Assembly: GCF_900010725.2 (NCBI RefSeq)
Contig: NZ_LR734844.1
Span: forward strand, 279,463 to 343,462
Origin: Planktothrix serta PCC 8927
GTDB taxonomy: Bacteria > Cyanobacteriota > Cyanobacteriia > Cyanobacteriales > Microcoleaceae
DNA length: 64,000 nt
Reading direction: 5' to 3'
The notes below the pieces were generated by a model, which saw nothing but the letters and a program-made list of their open reading frames with translations, made no database searches and was not told the origin of the DNA. Of this stretch, positions 53,567 through 61,972 are shown one piece after another (the first letter of the stretch is position 1; every line of letters starts with the position of its first letter). The translations under genes and the position numbers were made by a program.

Positions 53567-54613
53567 GTGACACTAGGTCAATGGTTCGGCTTTAGCACAA
53601 TTCTCTGTGCCATCTATATTCTCTGGCAAGTTCGACAAGCCTTGTTACTTGTCTTTGCTGCAATTGTTTTAGCAACTGCCCTGAATAAATTAGCTCGATG
53701 GATACAACGTTTTGGAATTAAACGCTCTTGGGCTGTATTGTTTTCTTTTAGTTTACTGATTCTAGTATTTGTAACAGTGTTCTTCTTAGTTGTTCCTCCT
53801 TTATTTGACCAATTACAAGAACTTGCTACACGAGTTCCTAGAGGGTTAGAACGAGGATTACAACGGCTAAATCTCTGGATTAATTACTTAAAAACTAATC
53901 TTCCAGGTGAGTTTTGGCAAGATTTATTTCAAGTTGATTTACAAATTAACTCCCTAATTCAACAATTACAACGCATAGGAAATCCTTTAATTGGAGGCGT
54001 TGGGGCTTTTGTAGGAAATACATTAGGCGGACTTCTCAGCTTTTTATTAGTTCTAGTTTTAACGATCATGTTATTAGCTGATCCTCCGGCTTACCGCAGA
54101 GCCTTTATTCAACTTATTCCTTCATTTTACCGTCAACGAATGACGGGGATTTTAGATCAATGTGAAGTGGCGTTAGGCCTATGGGTTGTTGGGGCATTAA
54201 TTGATATGAGTGTTGTGGCAGTTTGTAGTTTAACGGGGCTTTTAGTCTTACAAGTTCCTTTAGCCTTTGCGAATGCCATATTAGCCGGATTTCTCAACCT
54301 TATTCCCAATATTGGCCCCACCTTAAGTGTGATTCCGCCGATGGCAATTGCTTTATTAGAAGATCCTTGGAAAGCGGGGTTTGTTTTTATCTTATATTTT
54401 CTAATTCAACAAGCCGAGAGCAATTTTTTAATGCCTTATTTAATGGCGCAACAGGTTTCCCTGTTACCCGCAATTACATTACTGTCTCAAGGATTTTTCC
54501 TCACCTTTTTCGGGTTTTTAGGTTTACTTTTAGCTTTACCTTTAACCGTTGTGGGACAAGTCCTAGTCCAAGAAATATTAATTCGAGATATTCTTGATCG
54601 TTGGGAACAATAA
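53567..54613 (+). CDS. AI-2E family transporter (permease)
   Basis: A 348-residue integral membrane protein with about eight helices: pairs at the N-terminus (FSTILCAIYILWQVRQALLLVFAAIVLATAL) and RSWAVLFSFSLLILVFVTVFFLV, and the signature FLNLIPNIGPTLSVIPPMAIAL. The family exports small molecules, and members have been linked to autoinducer-2 release or Na+/H+ exchange; the cyanobacterial substrate is unknown. A GTG start is used. It is followed by the DUF39 gene on the same strand (64-base gap). Confidence 0.85.
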   Translation: MTLGQWFGFSTILCAIYILWQVRQALLLVFAAIVLATALNKLARWIQRFGIKRSWAVLFSFSLLILVFVTVFFLVVPPLFDQLQELATRVPRGLERGLQRLNLWINYLKTNLPGEFWQDLFQVDLQINSLIQQLQRIGNPLIGGVGAFVGNTLGGLLSFLLVLVLTIMLLADPPAYRRAFIQLIPSFYRQRMTGILDQCEVALGLWVVGALIDMSVVAVCSLTGLLVLQVPLAFANAILAGFLNLIPNIGPTLSVIPPMAIALLEDPWKAGFVFILYFLIQQAESNFLMPYLMAQQVSLLPAITLLSQGFFLTFFGFLGLLLALPLTVVGQVLVQEILIRDILDRWEQ

Positions 54614-54677
54614 GTCTCTACAATTTAGAAAGGGTAAAAAATACAGAAAATATTCTAAAACCGCTTGTTAAAAACTG

Positions 54678-55853
54678 ATGAAAACCATTGCTGAAATTAA
54701 CGATAAAATTCTTCAAAATCGTGCAGTTGTTTGGACGGTAGAAGAATTAAAATCCAAAGTCACCCCCGACAATATCCCCCAACTGGCTCAAGAGATCGAT
54801 GTAATTACCACCGGAACCTTTGAACCGATGGAAGCCTCCGGCGCTGTGATTAACTTAGGTCATACCGATCCCCCAATTAATATTAAAACCTGTTGGTTAG
54901 ATGGGGTTCCCGCCTATAGTGGATTTGGGGCTGTTGATCTTTATCTGGGTGCGACTCAAATGATTGAAGACTCGGAAGAGCCCTGTGAACGCGGTGGAGG
55001 TCATGTCATTGAAGATTTAATCGCCGGAAAATCGATTAATCTCAAAGCATCAGGAGTTGTTTCTGACTGCTATCCTCGGAGTTCCTTTGAAACCACAATT
55101 ACCCGTGATACGATTAACCAATTTTACTTATTTAATCCTCGAAATCTCTATCAAAATTTTATTGTTGGAGTCAATGGAGGCGATCACCCGCTTTATACTT
55201 ATCTGGGCCCTCTACAACCCTATTTAGGAAATGCCGTTTATTCTAATCCCGGTGCTATCGGCCCGTTATTTAATGATCCTGATTTACAACTGATTGGAAT
55301 TGGTACTAAAATTTTTATGGGGGGAGGAATTGGCTATATTACTTGGGAAGGAACCCAACATTTTCCCCTGCAAAAACGGTTAGAAAATCGCACTCCTATC
55401 GGCCCTGCGGCGACTTTAGCCTTAATTGGAGATGCGAAACAAATGAATTCCTATTGGGTACGGGGTTGTTATTTTAAAAATTATGGCCCTTCATTAATGT
55501 TAGGGGTGGGAATTCCTTTACCTGTTTTAAATGAAGATGTCATTACTCATTGTGCAGTTTCCGATCAAGATATTGTCGCTCCTGTGATTGATTTTTCCAT
55601 TCCTCGACGGGTTCGCCCTACCTTTGGTTTAGTGACCTACAGTCAACTGAAAAAAGGCAAAATTTCCATCGAAGGAAAAATGGTGAGAACTGCACCTTTA
55701 GTCAGTATTTCTCGTTCCCGTGAAATTGCCCAAGAGTTAAAAAAATGGATTGAATCGGGTACTTTTACCCTGACAGAACCCGTTGCCAGCCTTCCCCAAG
55801 ATCGATCTTTTCTTCCCCAAAATGTTTGGGGTTCTCAAATAAGTTTAGATTGA
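54678..55853 (+). CDS. DUF39 homocysteine-biosynthesis family protein
   Basis: A 391-residue protein: starts MKTIAEINDKILQNRAVVWTVEELKS, and conserved segments are VITTGTFEPMEASGAVINLGHTDPPIN, GGGHVIEDLIAGK, SGVVSDCYPR and GGGIGYITWEGTQHFP. Proteins of this family were shown in methanogens to make homocysteine from aspartate semialdehyde and sulfide. Here it lacks the NIL/ferredoxin part of some archaeal forms, which is normal for bacteria. A conserved cysteine in SDCYPR could act in sulfur chemistry. It is monocistronic or cotranscribed with the upstream permease. Confidence 0.85.
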   Translation: MKTIAEINDKILQNRAVVWTVEELKSKVTPDNIPQLAQEIDVITTGTFEPMEASGAVINLGHTDPPINIKTCWLDGVPAYSGFGAVDLYLGATQMIEDSEEPCERGGGHVIEDLIAGKSINLKASGVVSDCYPRSSFETTITRDTINQFYLFNPRNLYQNFIVGVNGGDHPLYTYLGPLQPYLGNAVYSNPGAIGPLFNDPDLQLIGIGTKIFMGGGIGYITWEGTQHFPLQKRLENRTPIGPAATLALIGDAKQMNSYWVRGCYFKNYGPSLMLGVGIPLPVLNEDVITHCAVSDQDIVAPVIDFSIPRRVRPTFGLVTYSQLKKGKISIEGKMVRTAPLVSISRSREIAQELKKWIESGTFTLTEPVASLPQDRSFLPQNVWGSQISLD

Positions 55854-55892
55854 AACTGTCTTTGAATTACGAATTAAAAATTACGAATATTC

Positions 55893-55931
55893 CCTTGTAA
55901 TTCGTAATTCGTAATTCGTAATTCGTAATTA
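55893..55931. repeat. TAATTCG heptamer tandem repeat
   Basis: About five copies of the 7-base unit, preceded by its inverted form (ATTACGAAT at 55867 and 55880). It lies between the DUF39 gene and a convergent gene. Confidence 0.85.
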
Positions 55932-55932
55932 A

Positions 55933-57093
55933 TTAGCTTTCTTCTGTTGAAGATTTCCGTTTTAACGGTTTAGCAATGGGTTCTCGACGGGGAGGGGGCG
56001 GAGCCTGATCCGATTGGAATTTGGGTTTATAGGGAGGACGAGATCCCGTGTTAGAGTAACCCTGACCCGGTTGTCTTCTGGGGCCACCTTTTTGGAACGG
56101 GGGTTTCCGTCTTTTATTGGGGATCATGCCAATATCATGACTTTCCTGAATTACCAAATAATCTTCTTGCAACTGAACGTGTAAATCCCAGAAATGACCG
56201 ACGGATCTCATCCCAGCAATTCCTATCAGTTTCAGTTTAAAAAACTTGGGTTTGTCATTATCTTTACGCGGAGCTTGGCGAATTTTAACAATGACATATT
56301 TCTCAGCCTCTTGAGATTGATAAACAACCTCACCCCGAATCGAAAAATAGCCCTGCTGAACTTTCGGTAACGCTTCAGTTTTATCCCATGATTCTGCTAA
56401 TTTAGGTTCGGAAGCAACGGGAGTAGAATCTTCAGTATCGGGTGAGGATTCACTATCGGTTTCGGATTCATCAGATCTGAGGGTTTCGGGTTCCCAAACC
56501 CCCATAATTTGAACGTGTAAATTACCCTCTTCTTGACGTGTACGCGGATAAACCACCCAAAGATGATCTTGATCTAAGTCAATATGTTTTTTCACTAAAC
56601 TCATGACTCGACCTAATAACACCGCATCCAGAAGTTTTCCTTCACTGGTGACTAATGTTCCTTGGGTAAATTGATCCGCAGAGGCGATGTATCGGCCATG
56701 AACTAATCCAATTGCTCGATACTGACGGGCTTCACTGGGGGGCGGAATCGGATGTTGCCAAAGCCGCTCTACAGATTCAGAGGATTCCGCCTCTAATTCT
56801 ACGGTTTCAGCCATCTCAGTCTGACCAGAGACATCAGGAGATGTCTGATCGTCACTAGGGGGAACAGGAGGCGTTTCTGAAGCACTCTCTGGTTCTGGTG
56901 GTGCTTCTGGCGTTTCTGGTGTTTCTAGCGTTTCTGGTGTTTTTGGCGTTTCTGGCGTTTCTAAGATTACACTTTCACTTTCGTTCGGTGAATCTAGGGG
57001 GACATCTTTAGACATATTCACGGCCAGCGAGTTGGCTGGAGTTGAGCGGGAAGAACGTTTTGATGCTTTGGATCGATTGGGAGAAGGACTCAT
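55933..57093 (-). CDS. low-complexity cyanobacterial protein, unknown function
   Basis: The ATG at 57093 (AGAGG close upstream) gives 386 residues; a GTG at 57114 is possible. The first 130 residues are basic and then acidic with ETPETPETPE-type repeats. A structured core at about 120-340 (RLWQHPIPPPSEARQYRAIGLVHGRYIASADQF, DHLWVVYPRTRQEEGNLHVQIMGVW, KKFFKLKLIG) is conserved in cyanobacteria. The C-terminus is rich in proline, glycine and arginine (RRKPPFQKGGPRRQPGQG), which suggests RNA or anion binding. I do not recognise a named family. Confidence 0.75.
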   Translation of the reverse strand: MSPSPNRSKASKRSSRSTPANSLAVNMSKDVPLDSPNESESVILETPETPKTPETLETPETPEAPPEPESASETPPVPPSDDQTSPDVSGQTEMAETVELEAESSESVERLWQHPIPPPSEARQYRAIGLVHGRYIASADQFTQGTLVTSEGKLLDAVLLGRVMSLVKKHIDLDQDHLWVVYPRTRQEEGNLHVQIMGVWEPETLRSDESETDSESSPDTEDSTPVASEPKLAESWDKTEALPKVQQGYFSIRGEVVYQSQEAEKYVIVKIRQAPRKDNDKPKFFKLKLIGIAGMRSVGHFWDLHVQLQEDYLVIQESHDIGMIPNKRRKPPFQKGGPRRQPGQGYSNTGSRPPYKPKFQSDQAPPPPRREPIAKPLKRKSSTEES

Positions 57094-57114
57094 AACACCT
57101 CTTAGCGGAGACAC

Positions 57115-57568
57115 ATCCCTATAGGGAGCGAGGACATGGCTAGTAAAAACCCTTTTTTCCTAAAATTTAGGAAAGGTGAAGGCTTAACACTAAACTTAAG
57201 TCACGGATCAACACTATCAGGACATTTCAAGATTTGCACCCCTTCTTAAGGAAGAGGAAGCTGTACGGGCGCATTTACCGAGAGTGTTCTTACAAACAAC
57301 CTGGATAAATTTGCCCCTACTTAGAAACCGTAGCTTATTGTTCAATGATGTCAGAAAATGTTGTGATCCAGATTTGAGTGCTTAAGCTGCCATCACAGCC
57401 TATTCTACTGAATCCCAATGCAGAACAGGCAAATCCGTAGGCTTTCTACATCAACTGTTATTGTTCGGGTAATTAACCTGGACAGAACTAAACATACTGA
57501 GTCTGTACGGGTTCTGTTAACATATAAGCTGCAAGGAAATTGGCCTCATTAGGGCAGGATTGGGTTTC
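57115..57568. other. 454-base divergent spacer with no accepted gene
   Basis: One small open frame, 57136-57249 on the plus strand (37 residues, MASKNPFFLKFRKG...), follows a GGGAGCGAGG stretch, but I find no family for it and give it low weight. The rest is the leader of the TPR protein and of the divergent low-complexity gene; a CCTAAAATTTAGG inverted repeat lies near 57161-57173. Confidence 0.4.
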
Positions 57569-58498
57569 ATGGTAGATAAACGTCGTGGATTTATTGGTGT
57601 GGTGTTGGTGTTAGCTGTAATCGCCTTTGTGGGATTTTCTATGGGGCCACTGATTAGTGGGATTGTGGAAAACAATCAGTCGAAACGACAACCCGCTCCA
57701 ACACCGACGCAATCGGCTCAAACAAGTCAGCAATCGGATTTACAAGCTCAAGCTCGCGGTTATGAGTTGGTGTTGCAGCGAGAACCCGATAATGAAACCG
57801 CCTTGAAGGGTTTATTGCAAGCTAAGTTAGAACTGATTCGGTTTAAACAAGCCGAGATTAAGGATGTGATCGAACCCTTAGAGAAACTGGCGAAAAAACA
57901 TCCTGAAGATACGCGCTACAGTGTGCTGTTGGCACAAGCGAAAGCGTATACCGGAGATCAAGAGGGAGCAGCCCAAACCTATCGCACGGTTTTAGCGAGT
58001 AAACCGGGAGATATTCAAGCGTTACAAGGTTTAGTGAATCTCTTTTTAGAACAAAAACGTCCTGAAGCAGCAATTGGATTATTACAGGATACGCTCAAAT
58101 CGGCTGCGAATGCCAATCAAACCGTACCGGGTACGATTGATGAAATGTCAGTGCAGTTGATTTTAGGTCAAGTTTACGCCGAAGACAAACGTTATGAGGA
58201 AGCGATGGCGATTTACGATGAAGCCATTAAAAATAACGACCAAGATTTTCGCCCTGTTTATGCAAAAGCTTTGATTCTCAAACAACAAGGGAATTCAGAA
58301 GAAGCTGAAGCTTTATTTGCTCAAGCTGTTGATTTAGCTCCGGCGGTTTATAAAGATCAAATTCAAAAACAAGCAGGTGGTAGTATTGCTCCGGCTAAGT
58401 CGGGTGAACCTGTTTCTCCGAATAATACCCAAACAGAATCCGCACCCGCGACAGAGCTTCCTAAACCTCAGCCATCTACTCCAGAATCGAGTAACTAA
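57569..58498 (+). CDS. membrane-anchored TPR protein
   Basis: The ATG at 57569 with AGGA nine bases upstream gives 309 residues; a TTG three codons earlier is weaker. One transmembrane helix lies near the N-terminus (IGVVLVLAVIAFVGFSMG), followed by a Gln-rich linker and about four TPR motifs (about residues 65-265; LLQAKLELIRFKQAEIKDVIEPLEKLAKKHPEDTRYS...), and a Pro/Glu/Thr-rich tail. It probably scaffolds proteins at the membrane. It is followed by the VOC gene (40-base gap). Confidence 0.83.
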   Translation: MVDKRRGFIGVVLVLAVIAFVGFSMGPLISGIVENNQSKRQPAPTPTQSAQTSQQSDLQAQARGYELVLQREPDNETALKGLLQAKLELIRFKQAEIKDVIEPLEKLAKKHPEDTRYSVLLAQAKAYTGDQEGAAQTYRTVLASKPGDIQALQGLVNLFLEQKRPEAAIGLLQDTLKSAANANQTVPGTIDEMSVQLILGQVYAEDKRYEEAMAIYDEAIKNNDQDFRPVYAKALILKQQGNSEEAEALFAQAVDLAPAVYKDQIQKQAGGSIAPAKSGEPVSPNNTQTESAPATELPKPQPSTPESSN

Positions 58499-58538
58499 TT
58501 TCCTACAATAGAAAGGAGTAAAAACCTTAATTTTTGTA

Positions 58539-58892
58539 ATGATGAACCTGAAGCGTTTAGGCCATGTTGCCATTTGTGTGAATGATATTGACTCATCAGC
58601 AGTGTTTTATCAAAACTTAGGCATGAACTTGGTCTGGAAGGATGCGGACTGGGCGTATTTAAAAGCGGGTGAGGATGGATTGGCTTTACTGAGTCCGGGT
58701 TACGATCAAGCTGGCCCCCATTTTGGTTTTGTTTTTAGCGATCGCAGCGAGATGGAAAGCGCCTATCAAGCCTTAAAAGCTCAAGGTGTTCCCGTGAGTG
58801 ACCTTCATGAACATCGGGATGGTACGGCTTCTTTTTATGGTCGTGATCCTGACGGAAATGGCTTTGAATATCTGTATGAACCCAGTACCTGA
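58539..58892 (+). CDS. VOC (glyoxalase/bleomycin resistance) family protein
   Basis: A 117-residue protein: HVAICVNDIDSSAVFYQNLGMNLVWKD and DLHEHRDGTASFYGRDPDGNGFEYLYEP, the two beta-alpha-beta-beta halves of the fold. The histidine and glutamate that bind metal in the family (H near residue 8, E in GFEYLYEP) are visible. The reaction is unknown. Second ATG (codon 2) may be the real start. A GAAAGGAG ribosome binding site is upstream. Confidence 0.85.
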   Translation: MMNLKRLGHVAICVNDIDSSAVFYQNLGMNLVWKDADWAYLKAGEDGLALLSPGYDQAGPHFGFVFSDRSEMESAYQALKAQGVPVSDLHEHRDGTASFYGRDPDGNGFEYLYEPST

Positions 58893-58946
58893 GTGCAGAA
58901 AGTTTTAACAGAAATAACTTTTGGCTCTGATCAATTCTGAAAAACT

Positions 58947-60200
58947 ATGTTTCAAAAAATCCGACTGGTAAATCGCCGGAGTTCGCTATTTTATGCTTGG
59001 GCTGAGGTGGATTGGTGGTTAATGGTTAGCTGTATTAGCCTAACCTTATTTGCGGGAATTATGATCCGCAGTGTGGAATTAAATCAAGGATTAACGGATT
59101 GGTGGCAACATTGGGTTACAGGAGCCGTGGGTTTAATCTTAGCCCTGATTTTTTCCCGTTGTCGTTATGAACGTCTGGTCAAGTGGAAATGGGTAATTTA
59201 TGGCGTTACCAATCTATCTTTGATTGCAGTACAAATTATTGGAACAACCGCATTAGGAGCACAACGCTGGATTAATATTGCCGGGTTTCATGTTCAACCC
59301 TCGGAATTTGCCAAAGTCGGAATTATTATTACCCTGGCGGCGTTACTTCAAGAGTTAAGATCCCCAAATTTGGGGGATATGATTCGGATTTTAGCGATCG
59401 CTGCGGTTCCTTGGGGATTAGTGTTTATTGAGCCAAATTTAGGAACTTCCTTAGTGTTTGGTGCGATTACCGTTGGCATGATGTATTGGGGTAATATTCA
59501 TCCGGGATGGTTAATTTTGTTGGTTTCTCCGGTAATCACGGCGATTGTTTTTAATGTGTCTCTCCCGGCGGGAATTGTCTGGGCGATCTTGATGGGTTTT
59601 GTCGGGTGGTGGAGTCTTCCCTTACGATGGTTAACTGGCCCTCTAGCTCTATTAGCAAATTTAGGAGCCGGACAATTAAGCCATATTTTATGGAATGTAT
59701 TGCAAGATTATCAAAAGCAACGGTTAATTGGATTTTTGAATCCTGAACAAGATCCTTTAGGTAGTGGTTATCATTTAATTCAGTCTCGAATTGCAATTGG
59801 TTCGGGACAATTATATGGTCGGGGACTCTATCAAGGAACTCAAACTCAATTGAATTTTATTCCTGAACAACATACAGACTTTATTTTTTCAGCCGTTGGG
59901 GAAGAATTGGGTTTTATCGGTTGTATTGCAGTATTAGCCCTGTTTTGGTTTATCTGTTTACGCTTAGTGATCATTGCCCAAACTGCTAAAGATTCTTTTG
60001 GGTCTTTAATTGTCATTGGGGTATTGTGTATGCTGTTATTTCAGGTGTTTGTTAATATTGGCATGAATATTGGTTTAGCACCCGTCACCGGAATTCCTTT
60101 ACCTTTCTTGAGTTATGGTCGCTCTGCATTACTGAGTAATTGGATTGCCATTGGCATTGTACAATCGGTAGCGAACCACCGACAGAGGATTAAATTTTAA
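58947..60200 (+). CDS. rodA: RodA/FtsW family rod-shape peptidoglycan glycosyltransferase
   Basis: A 417-residue membrane protein of the SEDS family, which polymerises lipid II glycan chains with a class B PBP. About ten helices. Signatures are QPSEFAKVGIIITLAALL, RIAIGSGQLYGRGLYQGTQTQLNFIPEQHTDFIFSAVGEELGFIG and TGIPLPFLSYGRSALLSNW. The motif matches RodA rather than FtsW. Length is normal. It stands alone on the plus strand after the VOC gene. Confidence 0.9.
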   Translation: MFQKIRLVNRRSSLFYAWAEVDWWLMVSCISLTLFAGIMIRSVELNQGLTDWWQHWVTGAVGLILALIFSRCRYERLVKWKWVIYGVTNLSLIAVQIIGTTALGAQRWINIAGFHVQPSEFAKVGIIITLAALLQELRSPNLGDMIRILAIAAVPWGLVFIEPNLGTSLVFGAITVGMMYWGNIHPGWLILLVSPVITAIVFNVSLPAGIVWAILMGFVGWWSLPLRWLTGPLALLANLGAGQLSHILWNVLQDYQKQRLIGFLNPEQDPLGSGYHLIQSRIAIGSGQLYGRGLYQGTQTQLNFIPEQHTDFIFSAVGEELGFIGCIAVLALFWFICLRLVIIAQTAKDSFGSLIVIGVLCMLLFQVFVNIGMNIGLAPVTGIPLPFLSYGRSALLSNWIAIGIVQSVANHRQRIKF

Positions 60201-60282
60201 AAAATTTAACCGTTGATCATTGTAGGGTGTATTGAATAGATTTGATGTTTTTTGTTCTTAAGTTAGAGTTTTTTTAAAATAT

Positions 60283-60693
60283 ATGCAGCGATTATTACAA
60301 GTCTTTTTCCTGGGTTTTGTACTAGCTAATTTTACAGTTTTTGGATCTCCCAGTCATGCGGTCGCCCAAACTGTCATTACTCAAAATATTCAATGTAAGC
60401 CTGATGGCACAACTTTAGAAATGAGAAAATGTGCCGCCGATGAGTATGCGATCGCGGATAAAAAACTCAATCAGACTTATCAAAAACTCATTGGTCAATT
60501 ATCCCCAGAACGCAAACAACGATTAATTGAAGCTCAACGAGCTTGGATTTCCTTTCGAGACAAAACCTGTCGTTTTGAAGCCAGTGAAGTTTTAGGAGGG
60601 TCAGCAGAACCTTTATTTTTAACCCAGTGTTTAACGAAAGTAACTCAACAAAGAGTTCAAGACTTTCAAAACTATTTGGCTGAAATTAAGTAA
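60283..60693 (+). CDS. LprI-like (DUF1311) secreted protein
   Basis: A 136-residue protein: signal peptide (LLQVFFLGFVLANFTVFGSPSHAVA), then the DUF1311 pattern with four cysteines: IQCKPDGTTLEMRKCAADEYAIADKKLNQTYQKLIGQLSPERKQRLIEAQRAWISFRDKTCRFEAS and FLTQCLTK. The family includes lysozyme inhibitors in some bacteria. It is alone and located in the periplasm. Confidence 0.85.
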   Translation: MQRLLQVFFLGFVLANFTVFGSPSHAVAQTVITQNIQCKPDGTTLEMRKCAADEYAIADKKLNQTYQKLIGQLSPERKQRLIEAQRAWISFRDKTCRFEASEVLGGSAEPLFLTQCLTKVTQQRVQDFQNYLAEIK

Positions 60694-60751
60694 GGTTTGA
60701 GTTTCAATTCCATCCCTAGAGCTAAACAGTATTTTTGGTTCTAGGGTTATA

Positions 60752-60879
60752 TATAGCATTCCTAAATAGGTTGTAATATTTTATCGTAGGGGTTTGGTCT
60801 CCAAACCCTCTTTGTACCTGGGTTTGGAGGGACGCCACCCCTACAAAACTTTTTCATAAATCCTACACGGATTGCTATA
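60752..60879. mobile_element. 128-bp MITE-like repeat, copy B
   Basis: Same 128-base length, TATAGC/GCTATA ends and TAGGGGT/CCCCTAC core as 27149-27276. A GTAGGGGCGAGG-type REP palindrome follows at 60936-60961. Confidence 0.75.
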
Positions 60880-60935
60880 TCTTTTTCCCAAAATAGACAC
60901 AACTTACACCCAATTTGATTTTAACATTAACAGTC

Positions 60936-60961
60936 GTAGGGGCGAGGTCACCTCGCCCGTA
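60936..60961. repeat. REP-like palindrome (partial)
   Basis: TAGGGGCGAGG...CCTCGCCCGTA, related to the RAYT-associated REP copies at 19.1-20.0 kb but with a different centre (TCA instead of CGCG). Confidence 0.7.
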
Positions 60962-60994
60962 CCAGTCAACAGCTTTCCACGAGGTTAACAATTG

Positions 60995-61948
60995 ATGTCC
61001 ACCAGTTCAGGGTTAAATTTCCAGATGAATCGAATGCGTAAGATAGGGCCTTCTGTTCTGGGTTTTCTGCTGTTTGCTATCTCGATTTGGGCAATTAGCC
61101 AAAAACTAGAACGCTATTCTATTGATGATGTTTTAATCAGTTTATCTAATATTCCTAAAAGTCATCAATCCGGGGCAATTTTCCTGATGTTGATGAGTTA
61201 TTTAATGACAACAGGTTATGACATTCTAGCATTTAGTTATATTGGTTTTCCACTTCATTATGGCAAAGTAGCCTTGGGTGCTTTTATTAGTTATGCCATT
61301 AGTAATAATGTCGGTTTGTCGCTATTAACCGGGAGTGCAGTTCGCTATCGGTTATATTCAGGATGGCGGGTTCCTCCGGGTGTAATTGCTCAAGTGATTG
61401 CCTTTGCTAACTTAACCTTTTGGTTAGGATTATTTGGAGTCTGTGGGTTAGTTTTTATCTTAACACCGTTACAAATTCCGAGTATTTTAGATTTACCCTT
61501 TGTGTCTGTGCGTCCAGTAGGAATTATCTTTCTCCTGGCGATTGCTGCTTATCTATTCTGGAGTAGTTTCAATCATCAACCGTTGAAAGTTGGAGAATGG
61601 GAATTAAATTTTCCTACTGTTGGTCTTTCCCTGGCTTTAATTGCTTTTGCTTCCGTAGATTGGGGGGCGGCTGGAGGCGTTTTATATTTGTTGTTACCCG
61701 CAGGGAGCACCTCCTCTTATTTAAGTTGTTTTAGTATTTATTTATTGGCAATGACAGCCAGTATGATTAGTAATATTCCCGGAGGTTTAGGGGTTTTTGA
61801 AACCGTTGTTTTAACCTTAGTTTCCCCAGAAGCAAATCCGGCAGAGGTTTTAGCCGCTTTATTAGCCTATCGCGCCGTTTACTACCTGCTTCCCCTGATT
61901 ATTGCAACCTTATTACTGGGAATTCATGAACTTAAAAAACAGCGATAA
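60995..61948 (+). CDS. lysylphosphatidylglycerol synthase-type transmembrane protein (UPF0104)
   Basis: A 317-residue integral membrane protein with about eight helices, ATG at 60995 with GAGG ten bases upstream. GAFISYAISNNVGLSLLTGSAVRYRLYSGW, FANLTFWLGLFG and SNIPGGLGVFETVVL are the signatures of the flippase-like MprF-type domain. Family members flip or move charged lipids or glycolipids; no synthetase domain is fused here. It is followed by a large unknown membrane protein, 24 bases later, on the same strand. Confidence 0.87.
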   Translation: MSTSSGLNFQMNRMRKIGPSVLGFLLFAISIWAISQKLERYSIDDVLISLSNIPKSHQSGAIFLMLMSYLMTTGYDILAFSYIGFPLHYGKVALGAFISYAISNNVGLSLLTGSAVRYRLYSGWRVPPGVIAQVIAFANLTFWLGLFGVCGLVFILTPLQIPSILDLPFVSVRPVGIIFLLAIAAYLFWSSFNHQPLKVGEWELNFPTVGLSLALIAFASVDWGAAGGVLYLLLPAGSTSSYLSCFSIYLLAMTASMISNIPGGLGVFETVVLTLVSPEANPAEVLAALLAYRAVYYLLPLIIATLLLGIHELKKQR

Positions 61949-61972
61949 TATCATTGATTTTAGGTGATTATA

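Noticed and set aside
57136..57249. 37-residue plus-strand ORF in the 57.1 kb spacer
   Set aside because: Purine-rich leader but no family or conservation evidence; left in the spacer note.
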